Of a stretch of DNA of 64,000 nt, positions 46,131-57,631 are shown one piece after another. Location of the stretch: the NCBI RefSeq assembly GCF_034702125.1, contig NW_026944482.1, forward strand, positions 62,001 through 126,000, given 5' to 3'. The position numbers were made by a program, and so were the translations under genes. The stretch is from Engraulis encrasicolus. Its lineage: Eukaryota > Chordata > Actinopteri > Clupeiformes > Engraulidae. Below the pieces are notes generated by a model that did not search any database, was not told where the DNA came from, and saw only the letters and a list, made by a program, of their open reading frames with translations. How positions within the stretch are numbered: position 1 is the first letter of the stretch; each line of letters starts with the position of its first letter.

Positions 46131-46290
46131 TGCAGTGCAGTGCAGTACAGTACAATACAGTAGCATACAGAACGGTGCAGTTTAATAAAGTACAGAATAG
46201 CACAGTACAGAACAGTAGCATACAGTAAAGTACAGTAGAATACAGTATGGTGCCGTATAATAAAGTACAGTACAGTACTGCAGTACTGTT
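46131..46290. repeat. Degenerate ACAGT-type minisatellite
   Basis: About thirty units related to TACAG or TACAGTA. The minus-strand frame across it is a repeat artefact. Confidence 0.85.
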
Positions 46291-46648
46291 TTTGAAAGAC
46301 TTTTAGTGTGTGAGAGAGGGAAGGTAGGCAGACATGTTTTGAACAAAGGACCACACCCACAAATAAAAAATAACGAGCAATCAATAAATTAAGTGGTTAG
46401 GTAGCCAACATGTCATCTAGGTTAAAGCCCAAAGTAGAACAGAAAACAGAGATGTTACCATTTTGCTCTTTTAAACCATAAAGTATTTGTCAATATACTG
46501 TATGTATGGTGTATTGCATATTGATTATTCATAATTTCCTAAGCATAAATGCCCCTATCACTCCATAGTGCACTTAGGACTTGAGATATACATGTACATA
46601 TCTGAACGTTAATCAGCATACATTTTATTTTGTAATGTCCTTATAGAG

Positions 46649-46979
46649 CAGGGGTGGGCAATTGTTTTGGCCCGAGGGCCGCATTGGCTTTAGAATATTG
46701 ACCAAAGGGCCGGATGCCACAGACAACTTGCCCGTGTCACTAATAAAACATGATGTACGTTGACATAACTTGCAGCAATGATATTTCTGCACATTGTAAA
46801 TGTGCTTAGATGAATCTTAAATTCGCAATACTCTTGTTTTCTTGGTAGCATTTTAAGAATGTTGAGTAACCGTTTGAATTTGGATTTAAACGTTGTCTTT
46901 CTTGTAAAGGCCCTGGGGGCCACATGAAATGGCTCAGGGGGCCGCATGTGGCCCCCGGGCCTGAATTTGCCCACGTCTG
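46649..46979. mobile_element. 331-bp non-autonomous hAT
   Basis: Starts CAGGGGTGGGCAA and ends TTGCCCACGTCTG. Flanks TTATAGAG and GTATAGAG differ at one of eight bases. Confidence 0.85.
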
Positions 46980-47478
46980 GTATAGAGGTAGATGATCCAA
47001 GCTGTCACTGACGCTTGATATGTACATGTATTATTGACTTGATTGATGTGAAAATTGAATATTTCAGTTGGGCTCCTAGGCTTAAATCATTGAGGGGGTC
47101 CTAAGGAAGCATCATTCAAAATGTCACGCTTTTATCAGCTCCGTAACGGTAATGGCCTTTTTCTCCCGTAACCGACTCCACTATATTAGACAATCATACA
47201 AGAGACAGCTGCAATCTTGAAAATGGCGGCCATCTTGAAAATGGCTGCCATCTTGAATATTCATGTCAACTTTTCAATTAACCATAAGACATTTAACAAG
47301 TACTATGAATGGTAAATATGTCTAAAATATCATATTATATCCATTACTCATAAAATTGAAAAAATGGCTGCCATGGGCACCATGTTGAAAACTCATGATG
47401 CCTCCATATTCAGATCTCTTTGGAATGCATTTGGCTATACGTATACCAATTTTCATGCTTGTTTCACAAACTGAACAA

Positions 47479-48049
47479 TTGTTTTGGTTACCCGCTGCAC
47501 ATGTGACGTATATGCATGCGTCATCTTTGATATTTATACCTGACATAAACATTTATTTCTCAGCAGCTGTACTGGATTATAAAATGACAATTTTATTTCT
47601 GCAGTTCTCACATTAAGAATGAGCAAATGCCAGACTTAATACACAGCAAAGTCATTTTGTTATTGTGCGCAGCATTTTTCATTTTTAATTGGCTACCTCC
47701 GAAAACAGAGCTGTCACCTCGCATCATGAAGTGTATTTCCTGCGTTCACCCCTTTCCCATTCTTTCAACCAATGAATGCACACGAATGGCGCTGTTCATA
47801 CTAATTAGAATATTCATATAGAATATTTAAGGGAGGAGGCAAGGCGGAGACTTGGGCAGCGTGTGCTCGTGCATGTGCGCTTAAGTGACTTTCAGGATTT
47901 TCACATCCACACTTTTTTAGTATGAAATTCACGCACTTCTTTGTACATGATGACCCTGGTATGTATTGTACATTTATTGGAATTAAAGACCAATGTTTCA
48001 TATAGTGCTATACTTAGAGTATATTACTGGCTTTGAATATATTTAACAG
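47479..48049. other. End of the NLR intron
   Basis: No element recognised. An AT-rich region leads to the acceptor ATTTAACAG before 48050. Confidence 0.5.
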
Positions 48050-49850
48050 GTCCCATTGAGCTGTGCCAGAAAAAGCTAAAGAAGAACCTGAAGAAGAGGT
48101 ATGGCCGTGTATTACCGGGAATAACAGAGCAGGGAAAATCTGAACTCCTTGAAAAGATTTACACAGACCTGTACATCACAGAGGGAGGAAATGGTGCAAT
48201 CAATAAAGAACACGAAGTTGGATGTATGGAGAAAGCAACTCGGGCTCAAGATTCAGAAGAAAAATCCATTGAGTGCAACAATATTTTTAAGTCTGAAGAA
48301 GACAGATCCATTAGAATGGTGCTAACCAAAGGAGTTGCAGGCATTGGAAAATCCATTTCTGTGCAGAAGTTCATCTTGGATTGGACAAGTGGAGCAGAGA
48401 ACCAAGACATTGAATTGGTCTTTCCACTTCCTTTCAGAGAGCTGAATTTGAAGAAAGACAAATACAGTTTTATGGAGATCCTTCATCAGTTTTTCCCTGA
48501 GACAAAAGGATTGATGTTTAACAAAAACAAGGAATACAAAGTCCTGTTCATCCTTGACGGCCTGGATGAATGCAGACATCCTCTTAAATTCAATAAAAAT
48601 GAGATCTGGTCTGACCTAACGACTCAAACCTCCATGGATGTCCTTCTGACAAATCTGATTAAGGGAAATCTGCTTCCTTCTGCTCTCATCTGGATCACCA
48701 CCAGACCAGCAGCTGCCAGTAAGATTCCTCCTGAATGTATCGACTTGGTGTCTGAGGTTCGAGGGTTTAACGAAGAACAGAAGGAGGAGTACTTCAAGAA
48801 GAAGATTGAAGACCAGAAACTGGCTGAAAAGGTTTTAAAACACATCAAGGAATCGAGAAGCCTCTACATCATGTGCCACATTCCAGTCTTCTGCTGGATC
48901 TGTGCCATGGTGTTTGAAGACATTCTTAAGGACACAGATGCAGACACAGGAAAGACAACGGAAGAGCAAACTGTGACGATTAAGTCAACTGAAGAACAAA
49001 TTCTGAAGACACTGACACAAATGTACTCACACTTCTTGATATTTCAGACAAAACGCAAGGCTGAGAAGTATGATGCTAATACAGCAAGTTTTGACACCAA
49101 GTGGGATGAGTCCACTCGAGCCTTAGGGCAACTGGCTTTTCACAACTTGCTGTACAACAATCTGATCTTTTGCGACAGTGATCTCACACAGATTGGCATT
49201 AGTGTAGATGATGCGTCTGTGTACTCTGGTATGTGCACTCAGATCTTCAAGAAGGACTCTGGCATACTCATTGGCACAGCATTTAGCTTTGTACATCTCA
49301 GCATTCAGGAGTTCATGGCAGCTTTATATGCACACATCTGCATGTGCAAAAACAAAAGGAATGTTTTTGCTGATCAGAAAGAGAGCAACAGCACTGAAAT
49401 GCTGAAGAATGCAGTGGACAAGGCTTTGGAGAGTTCTATTGGACAATTTGATCTTTTTCTCCGCTTCCTTATGGGTCTCTCACTGGAGGGAAATCAGAAA
49501 CTCTTACATGGCTTACTGACGTACAATGAGAAAAATTCACAAAGCCGAGACGAAATAATAAAATATATCAAAGACAAGTTAAAAGAGAACCTTTCAGCAG
49601 AGAGATCAATTAATCTCTTCTACTGTCTTAATGAGTTGAATGACAAGTCTCTGGTGGATGACATCCAAAAACAACTGAAGTCTGGCGGCCTCTCCAGTAC
49701 TAAGCTTTCCCCTGCTCAGTGGTCAGCGCTGGTATTTGTGCTGCTGACATCAGATAAGGTGATTGAAGAGTTTGACCTAAAGAAGTTTCAAAGGTCAGAT
49801 GAATGTCTGAGGAGACTCCTGCCTGTGGTGAAAACGGCCACAAAAGCTTT
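48050..49850 (+). CDS. Fish NLR, FISNA-NACHT exon (NLRC3/NLRP12-like family)
   Basis: An 1801-bp exon, open throughout (600 codons). It starts with FISNA (CQKKLKKNLKKRYGRV, then EKIYTDLYITEGG), followed by NACHT: Walker A GVAGIGKS, Walker B VLFILDGLDECR, sensor-like WITTRPAAA, then winged-helix parts (VHLSIQEFMAALYA) and the end LRRLLPVVKTATKA. It begins with two bases completing a Gly codon from 41317 and ends with TT, completed by G at 52261 to Leu. These proteins are cytoplasmic pattern-sensing ATPases that oligomerise in innate immunity. The ATP-binding residues look intact. The 1.8-kb size is standard for this exon. Confidence 0.95.
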
Positions 49851-50510
49851 GTGAGTACAAACCGCCATGTTGCTGATCTCCCAGGGTCCATAATAGCATT
49901 GACATACTAATAAAACATATGGAACAAAGTACTCAAATAATATATACAGTAAACTCTCTAATGCAGGCCTGTATACTTTATACTGGTCTGTCACTGTGGC
50001 TGGAGTAAATAATCTAATATAGGCATGAGTTATGAACCAACATTTTACATGTCTATCAAAACAAAATATACAGATGAGATTTAATCACATTTAGGAAGCC
50101 ACCAGAGCACTTACACTACATTTACATCTCACCCTTCCACATTAAAGAATTCACGGTACATAGCCAATAGTATACTGTATGGAAAAGGCTTTACTGTATA
50201 TGTGTAATTTTGTAACACATCAAACAGCATTTCAGACAGACATGTAATGCAGTGCATGCAGTAGATTAGTTTTGTTATGGTTATATTAATACACGTCTAG
50301 TTCCTGAAGACAAATACCAACATATTTAATTTCTATGGGCAGCCAACAAAGTAGAATATGTGTGATAAATGGGTTTATGTTCATTTGTTTGGTAACAAGA
50401 GATCAATGTTTTACAGAGGTTAGACAATGAAACTGAAAAACCTGTCATTTTAGTGTGGGAAGTTTCATGGCTTCAGTGGACCAGCCTGTTGGCCAATCTT
50501 CATGAATTAT
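49851..50510. other. NLR intron, no recognised element
   Basis: Begins with the donor GTGAGT. AT-rich, no coding support. Confidence 0.55.
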
Positions 50511-52190
50511 TAGGGCTGCTGCAAATAATCGATTATAGTTTGTTGACCCCAAAGAAATCCATTCGACCAAATTCCATTGATCGATTGGTCGCAGGAAAAA
50601 AAAATGCTGCGTCTCGTCAAATGGCTTCCGGGACATTTAATTTGAAGGACATGACAAAGGAAGACGTGACACGACAAGGACAGAAGGCATCCACTTATTT
50701 GGCCATGTCTGCAAGAGTCTCTGAAATATGGGATAATTTCCAAAAGGACAAATATGACCCCAGAATTTGCAGTAAAGAATTTGCCTATCATTCGTCCACG
50801 ACAAACATGCATTACCACCTCAAGAATATAAGTAGCGTACTTGCCTACTGGCCTAGTTACCCTATGCCGATCTGAAGTTTGAATGCAATAAATAATGAAG
50901 CACATTTTGTTTTGTCACTAGTATTTGTAAGGCTGAAGTATCCAGCTCACTGTTTTACTTATTATTTAAAGATGTCCTCTCATCTTTATTTCATTAATAC
51001 TGCTGTGTTCCCCATTGTTATTGAATGCGTTACGCGTTGGACCTGTTTTTTTAAAAAAAAAACGTCCTGGTTGCTTTGTTTCAAGTCGTTTTTGCAACCT
51101 AGCAAGGTGGCTTGTGGACAAACGAGTTTTCCAGATTTCTCGTGGATATCCGTCTCTGATTGGTTATCGACTCGCCACTTCCACGGGTGGTACTGCACGA
51201 TAGGGGCGCCAACGGAGGCATGCAGGCTCCATTCAGGGCTGTGCTCTCTCGACAGCGACCCCTAGGCGAACTGCAGTCATGGGTCGACTAGAGTGGGGAG
51301 GCTGTATGTAAACTGGCTGTGTGTTCTGTGTGTATCTGAGCAACCAGCTGATAGCTAGGCTAAGCTAGGTTTCGGGCCACCAGGCGTTGCTTGTTTTTAA
51401 AACAAGCAGAAAAAAATGGGTCGACATAAACCCATGTCTGCAACGCCTTCTTTCGATGTGACGCAACACAGACAGGCTTTCGTGATTCGCTCGTGGCTCT
51501 GCATTGTTTATGTCAATTGGGAAACACAGCCAGGCGAGGTGACGCACCACTATGAAGCCTTGCATGTGAGTTTAACTTGGGGTGACCGTCCGTTTTTCAA
51601 AAGGAGCGAGTAAAACCGTTTTTTTTATTGGAAGTCCATCTTTAAATCTATCGACCTGTCAAATGTGGTGAGGGATTTAAAAATTGAATTGAATGCCTCA
51701 AGCCTGGCGCCAGCCTCCCAAGATGTGAGACAGTGAAGCATGTGGTTACCAGCAAATACACCACAACAAAACAAACACTTCAGGAGGCCACAATCAAAAA
51801 CTGCAAATCACTCACAACGGATATATGGACATCTAACCAGATGGAAAGTTACATAACGGTCATCAAAGCTGCTGTGTTGGACTCACGCATTAAAAGCTTA
51901 TCGTTCATGGAGGAAGGGGAAAGCGATGAGGCACACTACGGTGTTGGATTTAGCTGATAGTCTATCTCCAGCAAAAGAGCCTGCTCAGAGACAACACGCT
52001 GAGGATGACGATGAGCCTGGGCCTGCACCACAGAAGAAAACGGGAAAGGATGAAAAGCAGGATGAAATATCCATGTCATGCCATAAGCCATGAAACTTTC
52101 CACACTAAAATGACAGGTGTTTCAGATTCTTTATGTAATCCCTGTACATTACCTGGGGAACAAAATAAACCAGGCAAAAAAATATAAGAA
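50511..52190 (+). pseudogene. Fossil hAT (ZBED-type) transposon in the NLR intron
   Basis: Starts TAGGGCTGCTGCAAATAATC. Broken plus-strand frames resemble a BED finger (EIWDNFQKDKYDP, then AYHSSTTNMHYHLK at 50730-50830) and the start of the hAT catalytic core (LTTDIWTSNQMESYITV at 51810-51860). Stops, frameshifts and a MITE insertion (50965-51646) leave no functional protein. The right end was not found. Confidence 0.65.
50965..51646 (+). mobile_element. TTTAAA-ended MITE, copy 2
   Basis: Starts TTTAAAGATGTCC and ends GGAAGTCCATCTTTAAA. Homologous, inverted, to 7672-8464. It sits between the two halves of the fossil hAT transposase, so it inserted later. Confidence 0.85.
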
Positions 52191-52260
52191 AGTAGCTCAA
52201 AATAGGCTTATACAGATACAGTACATGTACCTTATACATTGTCATATCTTTATATCATAG

Positions 52261-52428
52261 GCTGGACAAGTGCAACCTGACACACGAGAGCTGTTCGACT
52301 ATTGCAGATGCCCTTAGCTCTTCCTCTTTGAAGGAGCTGGATCTGAGTGGCAATGTCATTACAGACTCAGGTGTGGAGGTTCTTGCCTGCAGACTGGCAA
52401 ATCCTCAGTGCAAACTTGAGACTCTGAG
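52261..52428 (+). CDS. Fish NLR, leucine-rich repeat exon
   Basis: Acceptor TATCATAG before 52261 and donor CTGAG|GTATAG after 52428 bound a 168-bp exon, phase 2 at both ends. This is the symmetrical type that allows LRR exons to be added or lost without a frame change. The product reads LDKCNLTHESCSTIADAL, then LKELDLSGN and CKLETLR, two leucine-rich units of the NLR type. One base completes the Leu codon split from 49850. Family members usually have several such exons and often a B30.2 exon; none was found in the following 11 kb. Confidence 0.9.
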
Positions 52429-53769
52429 GTATAGTAATTTTATAAACACTTCCGTTCCTTCAACATTAGGAAAAATAAATACACCACTGTTAATAAAATT
52501 TGTTTTACCACTTTGGGAAATTATTGTGGTGCTAAAGTGAGAATATTCCTATGTTAACATTACATAGCATCGCATAGAAAGGATCATGATGTGCTTAAGT
52601 TGACTGTGTATCGGCCCCACCCATATACCCCTCTATACATGTTAGAGGCCACTATACAGTCCCTGTGCACCATCATGGGTTAATATTCGGTGTCTGAGTA
52701 GTGGTGGCCATTCCGGATTTGCGTAGCAAATGCCATAAGTGTCAGAACCTGGAAAATGGCTCAAGAGCGCAGAACAACAACTACAAATGCACTCAGAGAG
52801 TGCAGACCACCGCCAAGGAAGCTGTTTGATAGAACATTTCAATATGTTACACCCTGATTGTTTTCATGATTGACCTTCTGTCAAACTTGTCATAAATTTA
52901 ATCGCCTAAAATAATAGCTGAAAATTATCGAGGAATCATCATTTGATCAAAGGTCAAGGCCAAGATATTTTTCTTATGACTCATCTTCTTTCTGGGAAGA
53001 ATCAGTCATGTCTGCTATCATTCCCTACTAGAGAGAGAGCCCTCCCCCCCTCTCTATACTAGACTTAACTGTCATGTGGTGGTTTTGTTTGGACATGTGG
53101 GGTTTGTGTTTGGGAACTGGTATGCCCCTCCTTTCCCACGCTACTGTAGGTGGTTGCTATCTGACCAGTTGCTAGGTGACCGGTACGGGACCCTGCTGAA
53201 TGAACTTGAGATTATTTGCAGAGGAGGTCTGTATACCTCCTCCTCCTCTCTCCCTCTCTCTTTCACCTCCCAAAATAATAGCCCTAATTATATAGATCAT
53301 GGGTACTCAATTAAAAGTCCCCGAGGGCCAGTTTTTCAAAATTCCTCCCAATAAAGGGCCGGGCCGGCACCCCCCCCCCCCAAAAAAAAAAAAAAAAAAA
53401 AAATAAAAAAAAATAAATAACATAAAAATGATAAAAAATTATTGTAAGCACAATACACACGCACTCACACCCGCAGCAGATTTCTAGTTTCCAGTGACAG
53501 GATATGTGGTGAGGTGCCTGCCTTGCTCTCATTGCCACACACCCTTTAGTAGGCCTTTTTTTAATGACATAATTATCTGTTAGCCTATATTTGCAGACTA
53601 CATTCATAAAGATTTATTTCTTAGTGAGAAAACCAATAAGCCTGAAGATAACACTTTTCAAACAAATGTTGCTTATTATGACTTTGTTTATGCAGCTCTC
53701 ACATGCATAATGAGAATCAGATGCAATAATGGACCCAACAAAGAGGACACATAGATAGGAGAACACCAG
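52429..53769. other. No exon; hAT-like fragment and A-rich tract
   Basis: Searched for further LRR or B30.2 exons without success. At about 53296-53350 a fragment with CCCGAGGGCCAG and GGGCCGGGCC resembles the end of small hAT elements, followed by C and A runs to 53420. Confidence 0.5.
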
Positions 53770-55018
53770 GGGACCATTCCATCATTGGCGCTGGATTTAG
53801 CGGCGCTTATGTGCAAAAGCAGAGTTTCAACTAACGACAGCTTAAACTTGACGCCGTTGCACCACTGAGGATCAACTGCAGCTTGGCTAGTTTCACTTCA
53901 GCTGCTCATCAAAGCTGGCGTTGCACTCGTGCACGTTGTACATGGGAAGTCCATATCGACGATTGTCGAAAATGCGATCATGTTGTAGACTCAGGCTTGC
54001 CTTGTCAAATCAAGTCTTTATCACAGATATTAGGCGACCATCTGTAGGTGAGCGGTATTCGCAACCGTACTGTGATTGAGAGACCAGCGTTCAATCCCCA
54101 CCATGCGTAATGACAGATCATAACTCAGATCAAAGGGAGAGTCTCGTCCGAACCTCGACTGCCATAATTTCAATGCGTAAAAATAAAATGCTTGCATCAT
54201 CTGAAGGCGTTTTAATTTTATATTTCAGAAGAATTTATTTTATGATAAAAGGCATAGACTAGGTAAAACGTTAGGCAGAGATAATTGAATCATTGCAATG
54301 CAAACTCCAAGCGTAGGCATCTGCAAGGTGGTTGTGAAGACGTTTTTGTATTGCCTATGCTGAATATAGCCTAAATAAAAGGTCTACATTTAATGTAAGC
54401 CTATTGGTAGACCTATTGCTTGACAGCAAATGAAGCCAGCCACAAAGCGACATCATAGGGGAGAATAGGCAAAAGTATGTTGTAAAGCTTTCATTTCTAA
54501 CATGTCGCCATGCAAGACTTGAACCCGGGACGACCACTTATTACGCAGCACACCTGCCCCTGGGCCATTCACGTCTTCATTATCATGGAAGGAATTGTCC
54601 AATATCATCTTAGTAAATCAACACTAAAAGTGTTTTTAAAAATGTGCTGATTATCAGAAATCCCGCGAAATGAAAGACAATGGTAACTATTGTAGTTTTT
54701 ACTGGCATTATCACATCATAGGCTATCAAAATAGAGTGAATGGTTCGCTTTGATCTCGTAAAATGATGGCGGGAATCAAGCAGAACGTGCCCGTTGTGAC
54801 AGCTGTTTCCTACAGGTTCATGTTTTGTGCAACACTGATTCATTTAGCCTGGTGTTAAACCTGGGAGCTACCAGGTTAACGTTGGAGCATAAATTACCGT
54901 GGCAACTCAGCTGAGTTTCAGGTTAGCAAGGCTGATGGAACGGATCTCTGTCTAAAAATAGCGCAGTTTACGGACTTGAGCTCGGATTTGGGGTTACCGC
55001 CGTTGATGGAATGGTCCC
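53770..55018. mobile_element. 1.25-kb inverted-repeat element with 3-bp target duplication
   Basis: Ends GGGACCATTCCATCA and TGATGGAATGGTCCC, flanked by CAG on both sides (53767-53769 and 55019-55021). The interior is non-coding. Superfamily not assigned. Confidence 0.75.
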
Positions 55019-55021
55019 CAG

Positions 55022-55811
55022 GTTTTGTCACAACATTTGATGCAATGTTGATTAAATGCAACGGCCAATAATAAATTGTCAAGTTGCTCATAACTTTGTT
55101 TGTAGTCTTATTGGTATTAGCATTCCAAACAAACTATTTGGGGACTGTTTAAAAGTGTAAAACGTTTATCAAGCACTTCATTTTTAAGTAGGCTACCACT
55201 AGTTAGCTGCCAGCAGAACTCAAACACAGTTTGCCTTCATTTGTGTTGGCAACTAACTGCTAAACCAATTCGAAGTCCTAACACACTGTTTGCAATCAAA
55301 TGTGGACCATTACTTTCAAAAACGAGGCATAGCGAATTTTGTGAATAATTTATTTACAGGCTCTGAAACAGTCCTTCCCTTGCAGTCTACCTCACAACCT
55401 CTAATGACACCCTTGTAGGTGCTTCTGTCCGGAGCCTGCAGTGACTGACAAACAGGGAGATAAACCCTCTCTGGAGAAAGAAACTACCTGAGGTGGCGGG
55501 GCACGGCACGCTTCTTCATAGCGTCTGTGGCGCGATTTCAAAATAAGAGCCGATAGCGCGATCGGATCCCAAAAAAAACAAACCGATGTTGTAATATAAC
55601 TGACGGTGGTGATGGATGAGGAGAATTCCATTTTTCCCTCTTCCCAGGCCTTTCAATGTGTTTTAGTTTTTGACTATCTCTGTCTAAAAACTCTTCCTCT
55701 TATACACGGTGTGAGTCCTCACCTGCTTAGTCTTCCTGGCGCCCTCAAAAAAGGGGACATCTCATCGTTATGTTAAAGATCATTTTCAGCGCCCTATTTT
55801 CCATCCGGTCA
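55022..55811. other. No gene seen
   Basis: No supported frame. A single ACTGACGGTGGTGATG motif at about 55600 resembles those of the CACTG element at 37317. Confidence 0.45.
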
Positions 55812-56033
55812 TCACCGGTTAGATAGGAGTAGGTGTACCATCTCAATGGTCCCCCTGTAGAAGGTAGTCATGATGGCTGGTGGGGCACTGGCATGCCTCA
55901 GTTTTCTGCAGGAAGTAGAGGTGTTGCTTTTCTTTCTTGGCCAGTGATGCTGTGTTGGTGGGCCAGAGAGGTCTTCTCTGATGTGAACTCCAAGGATGGA
56001 GCACACATAGATAATCTTGCTTGCGCCCAACAT
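55812..56033 (-). pseudogene. LINE reverse transcriptase fragment
   Basis: The minus-strand frame contains LGVHIREDLSG and, after a shifted middle part, CRKLRHASAPPAIMTTFYRG. This resembles the region before the C-terminus of fish L2/CR1-group LINE proteins. The middle differs as if two compensating indels had occurred. No other part of the LINE is preserved. Confidence 0.6.
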
Positions 56034-56878
56034 CCTCTTGTTATGCCACTGGTCTCGAGCCTCGGTCGGGCTCGGACAGAAATATTTTAATTAGTCTCGG
56101 GCCCGGGTCAGATTCGAGAACTTTTCTGTCGGTTGAGGGCCGGCATTAAATATGTTACTACATTATTTCAACAATTTGAGTGATTAAGCTGCTGAGCTGA
56201 ATGAATGAATGGTAGCACCATCGTGGATCGATGACATCATGAACACCAGCCTTCAGGAAACTCACAACATTTTACAGCTTTGATGGAAGACGGTGAGACT
56301 TTGTGTGATTAGAAAGACAAGAAGCTAGATCCTGGACTCTTAAGTCATTTTGTGCAAGGTGTAGCAGGTTGGCCCTGCCATCACGTTAGTGTGTGTGATT
56401 GACAGCTGCTGATTGACAGCAGTGGGCGGGCATAATCTATTTATATGAATGGGCCCTTGCTTCCTGTCTCGTTTCCGCCACTCATTGTTTTGGCGTGAGA
56501 CTGGCTGCGTTGGTTGCCGAGGGGCCGCTGATGAACTGCGAAGAGCGGCATTACTCACCCGCACTTGTGATCGTTCAGAGCGCACTGTAACCTACGTGGC
56601 GCTTAGGAGCTAGGAGCTGGCTGATAGGCCAGTTAGCCTGCTCGAGTTAATTGGTGTGGCGTGGCGATCCTTGGAAACATTGTGTCGGTGATTCGCTTGT
56701 TTGAGCTTTCATCGGCGGCCCATCCGGTAAGAACCAGCCAGTGTGGTGCGCCTACATGTCCCTCGGCTGCTGTTTCGCTGGAGAGTTTGGTTAGAATCTG
56801 TTTCGCCCCTGCTTCACCTGCTGCTTGGCTGTGCTTTGCTCTGCTGGGGTTGGGGAAGTACCCCGCTTGCTGGCCACT
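56034..56878. other. No gene seen
   Basis: GC-richer sequence with GGGCTCGG-type motifs at 56047-56110 reminiscent of small hAT fragments. No supported frame. Confidence 0.45.
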
Positions 56879-57019
56879 AGGGTTGTGCCGATGGACGATG
56901 TCATCGTCCATCGTCATTTTTGACCCACCATCACAATGGATGGTAACCATTGTGATGCCACGCCCCCCCCCCCCCCCCCCAGCCTACTGCTACAAAATTG
57001 GCTTATTCTTAAAGGCTAC

Positions 57020-57111
57020 AATTCATTGTTATTACTATTATTATTGTTATTATCATTATCATTATTATTATTGTTATTATAAGCTAGCCTACATATTATT
57101 ATTATTAGGTC

Positions 57112-57151
<40 letters not shown>
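57020..57151. repeat. (TTA)n microsatellite
   Basis: Interrupted TTA/TTG repeats, with the purest tract at about 57110-57151. Confidence 0.9.
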
Positions 57152-57156
<5 letters not shown>

Positions 57157-57631
57157 TATTGAGTCTAGGTAGCTTATCTTGATTTTTACCATGCCAAACA
57201 TTTCATGTTATTCACGTTATAAGCCTGCACCTGCGTCGGGAAACTTGCTCATTGTCAACAGAAAATGCAGTAGGCTGATCACGTTCAACTTCAAGGGAAG
57301 CATTAGCATGCTTCCGTGCAAAGGCTACAAAATATAATAGACACGAAGGTAATATGAACAGGTTTATTAAAAGTTGAAGAACAAACAGAAACACAATGGC
57401 ATTTAGGCCTACTGTTTTAAACTGCAAAAGCGTTCACATAATTTGTCATGCACTTCACTGATACAACAGCAGAACAACAAAGGAAAGAATAACGAAATAA
57501 TATAAGATCAAGAAAATAATGAAACAAACATAAAGCATGACTTAGCCTAGGCTATAGAAAACTGTAATAACTTAAAACGTTTACATGGCCGACAGAGTGC
57601 AGCCTAATTATTTCCAAATGATGTAGGCCGC

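Larger units (their letters stand above)
43818..47478. mobile_element. 3.7-kb inverted-repeat element in the NLR intron
   Basis: The left end has AGTTTGTGATACAAGCATGA, then TTGGTATACATATAGCC; the right end has the inverse, and the inverted repeats extend about 250 bp and include AAGATGGCGGCC-type motifs. The interior contains a 797-bp tandem duplication, a TACAG minisatellite and a small hAT. No coding region was found. It resembles the element at 36055-40078 in its ends. Confidence 0.65.

Noticed and set aside
46124..46384. 86-codon minus-strand frame rich in Tyr, Cys and Leu
   Set aside because: Produced by the ACAGT minisatellite.
54034..54560. tRNA-like B-box motifs (GCGTTCAATCCCC and, inverted, GGGTTCAAGTC)
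   Set aside because: Neither flank folds into a convincing acceptor stem or anticodon arm; at most decayed tRNA-derived sequence inside the element at 53770.
52429..56878. Further LRR or B30.2 exons of the NLR gene
   Set aside because: None with the family's motifs and splice sites could be found by reading both strands of this stretch; a profile search would be decisive.
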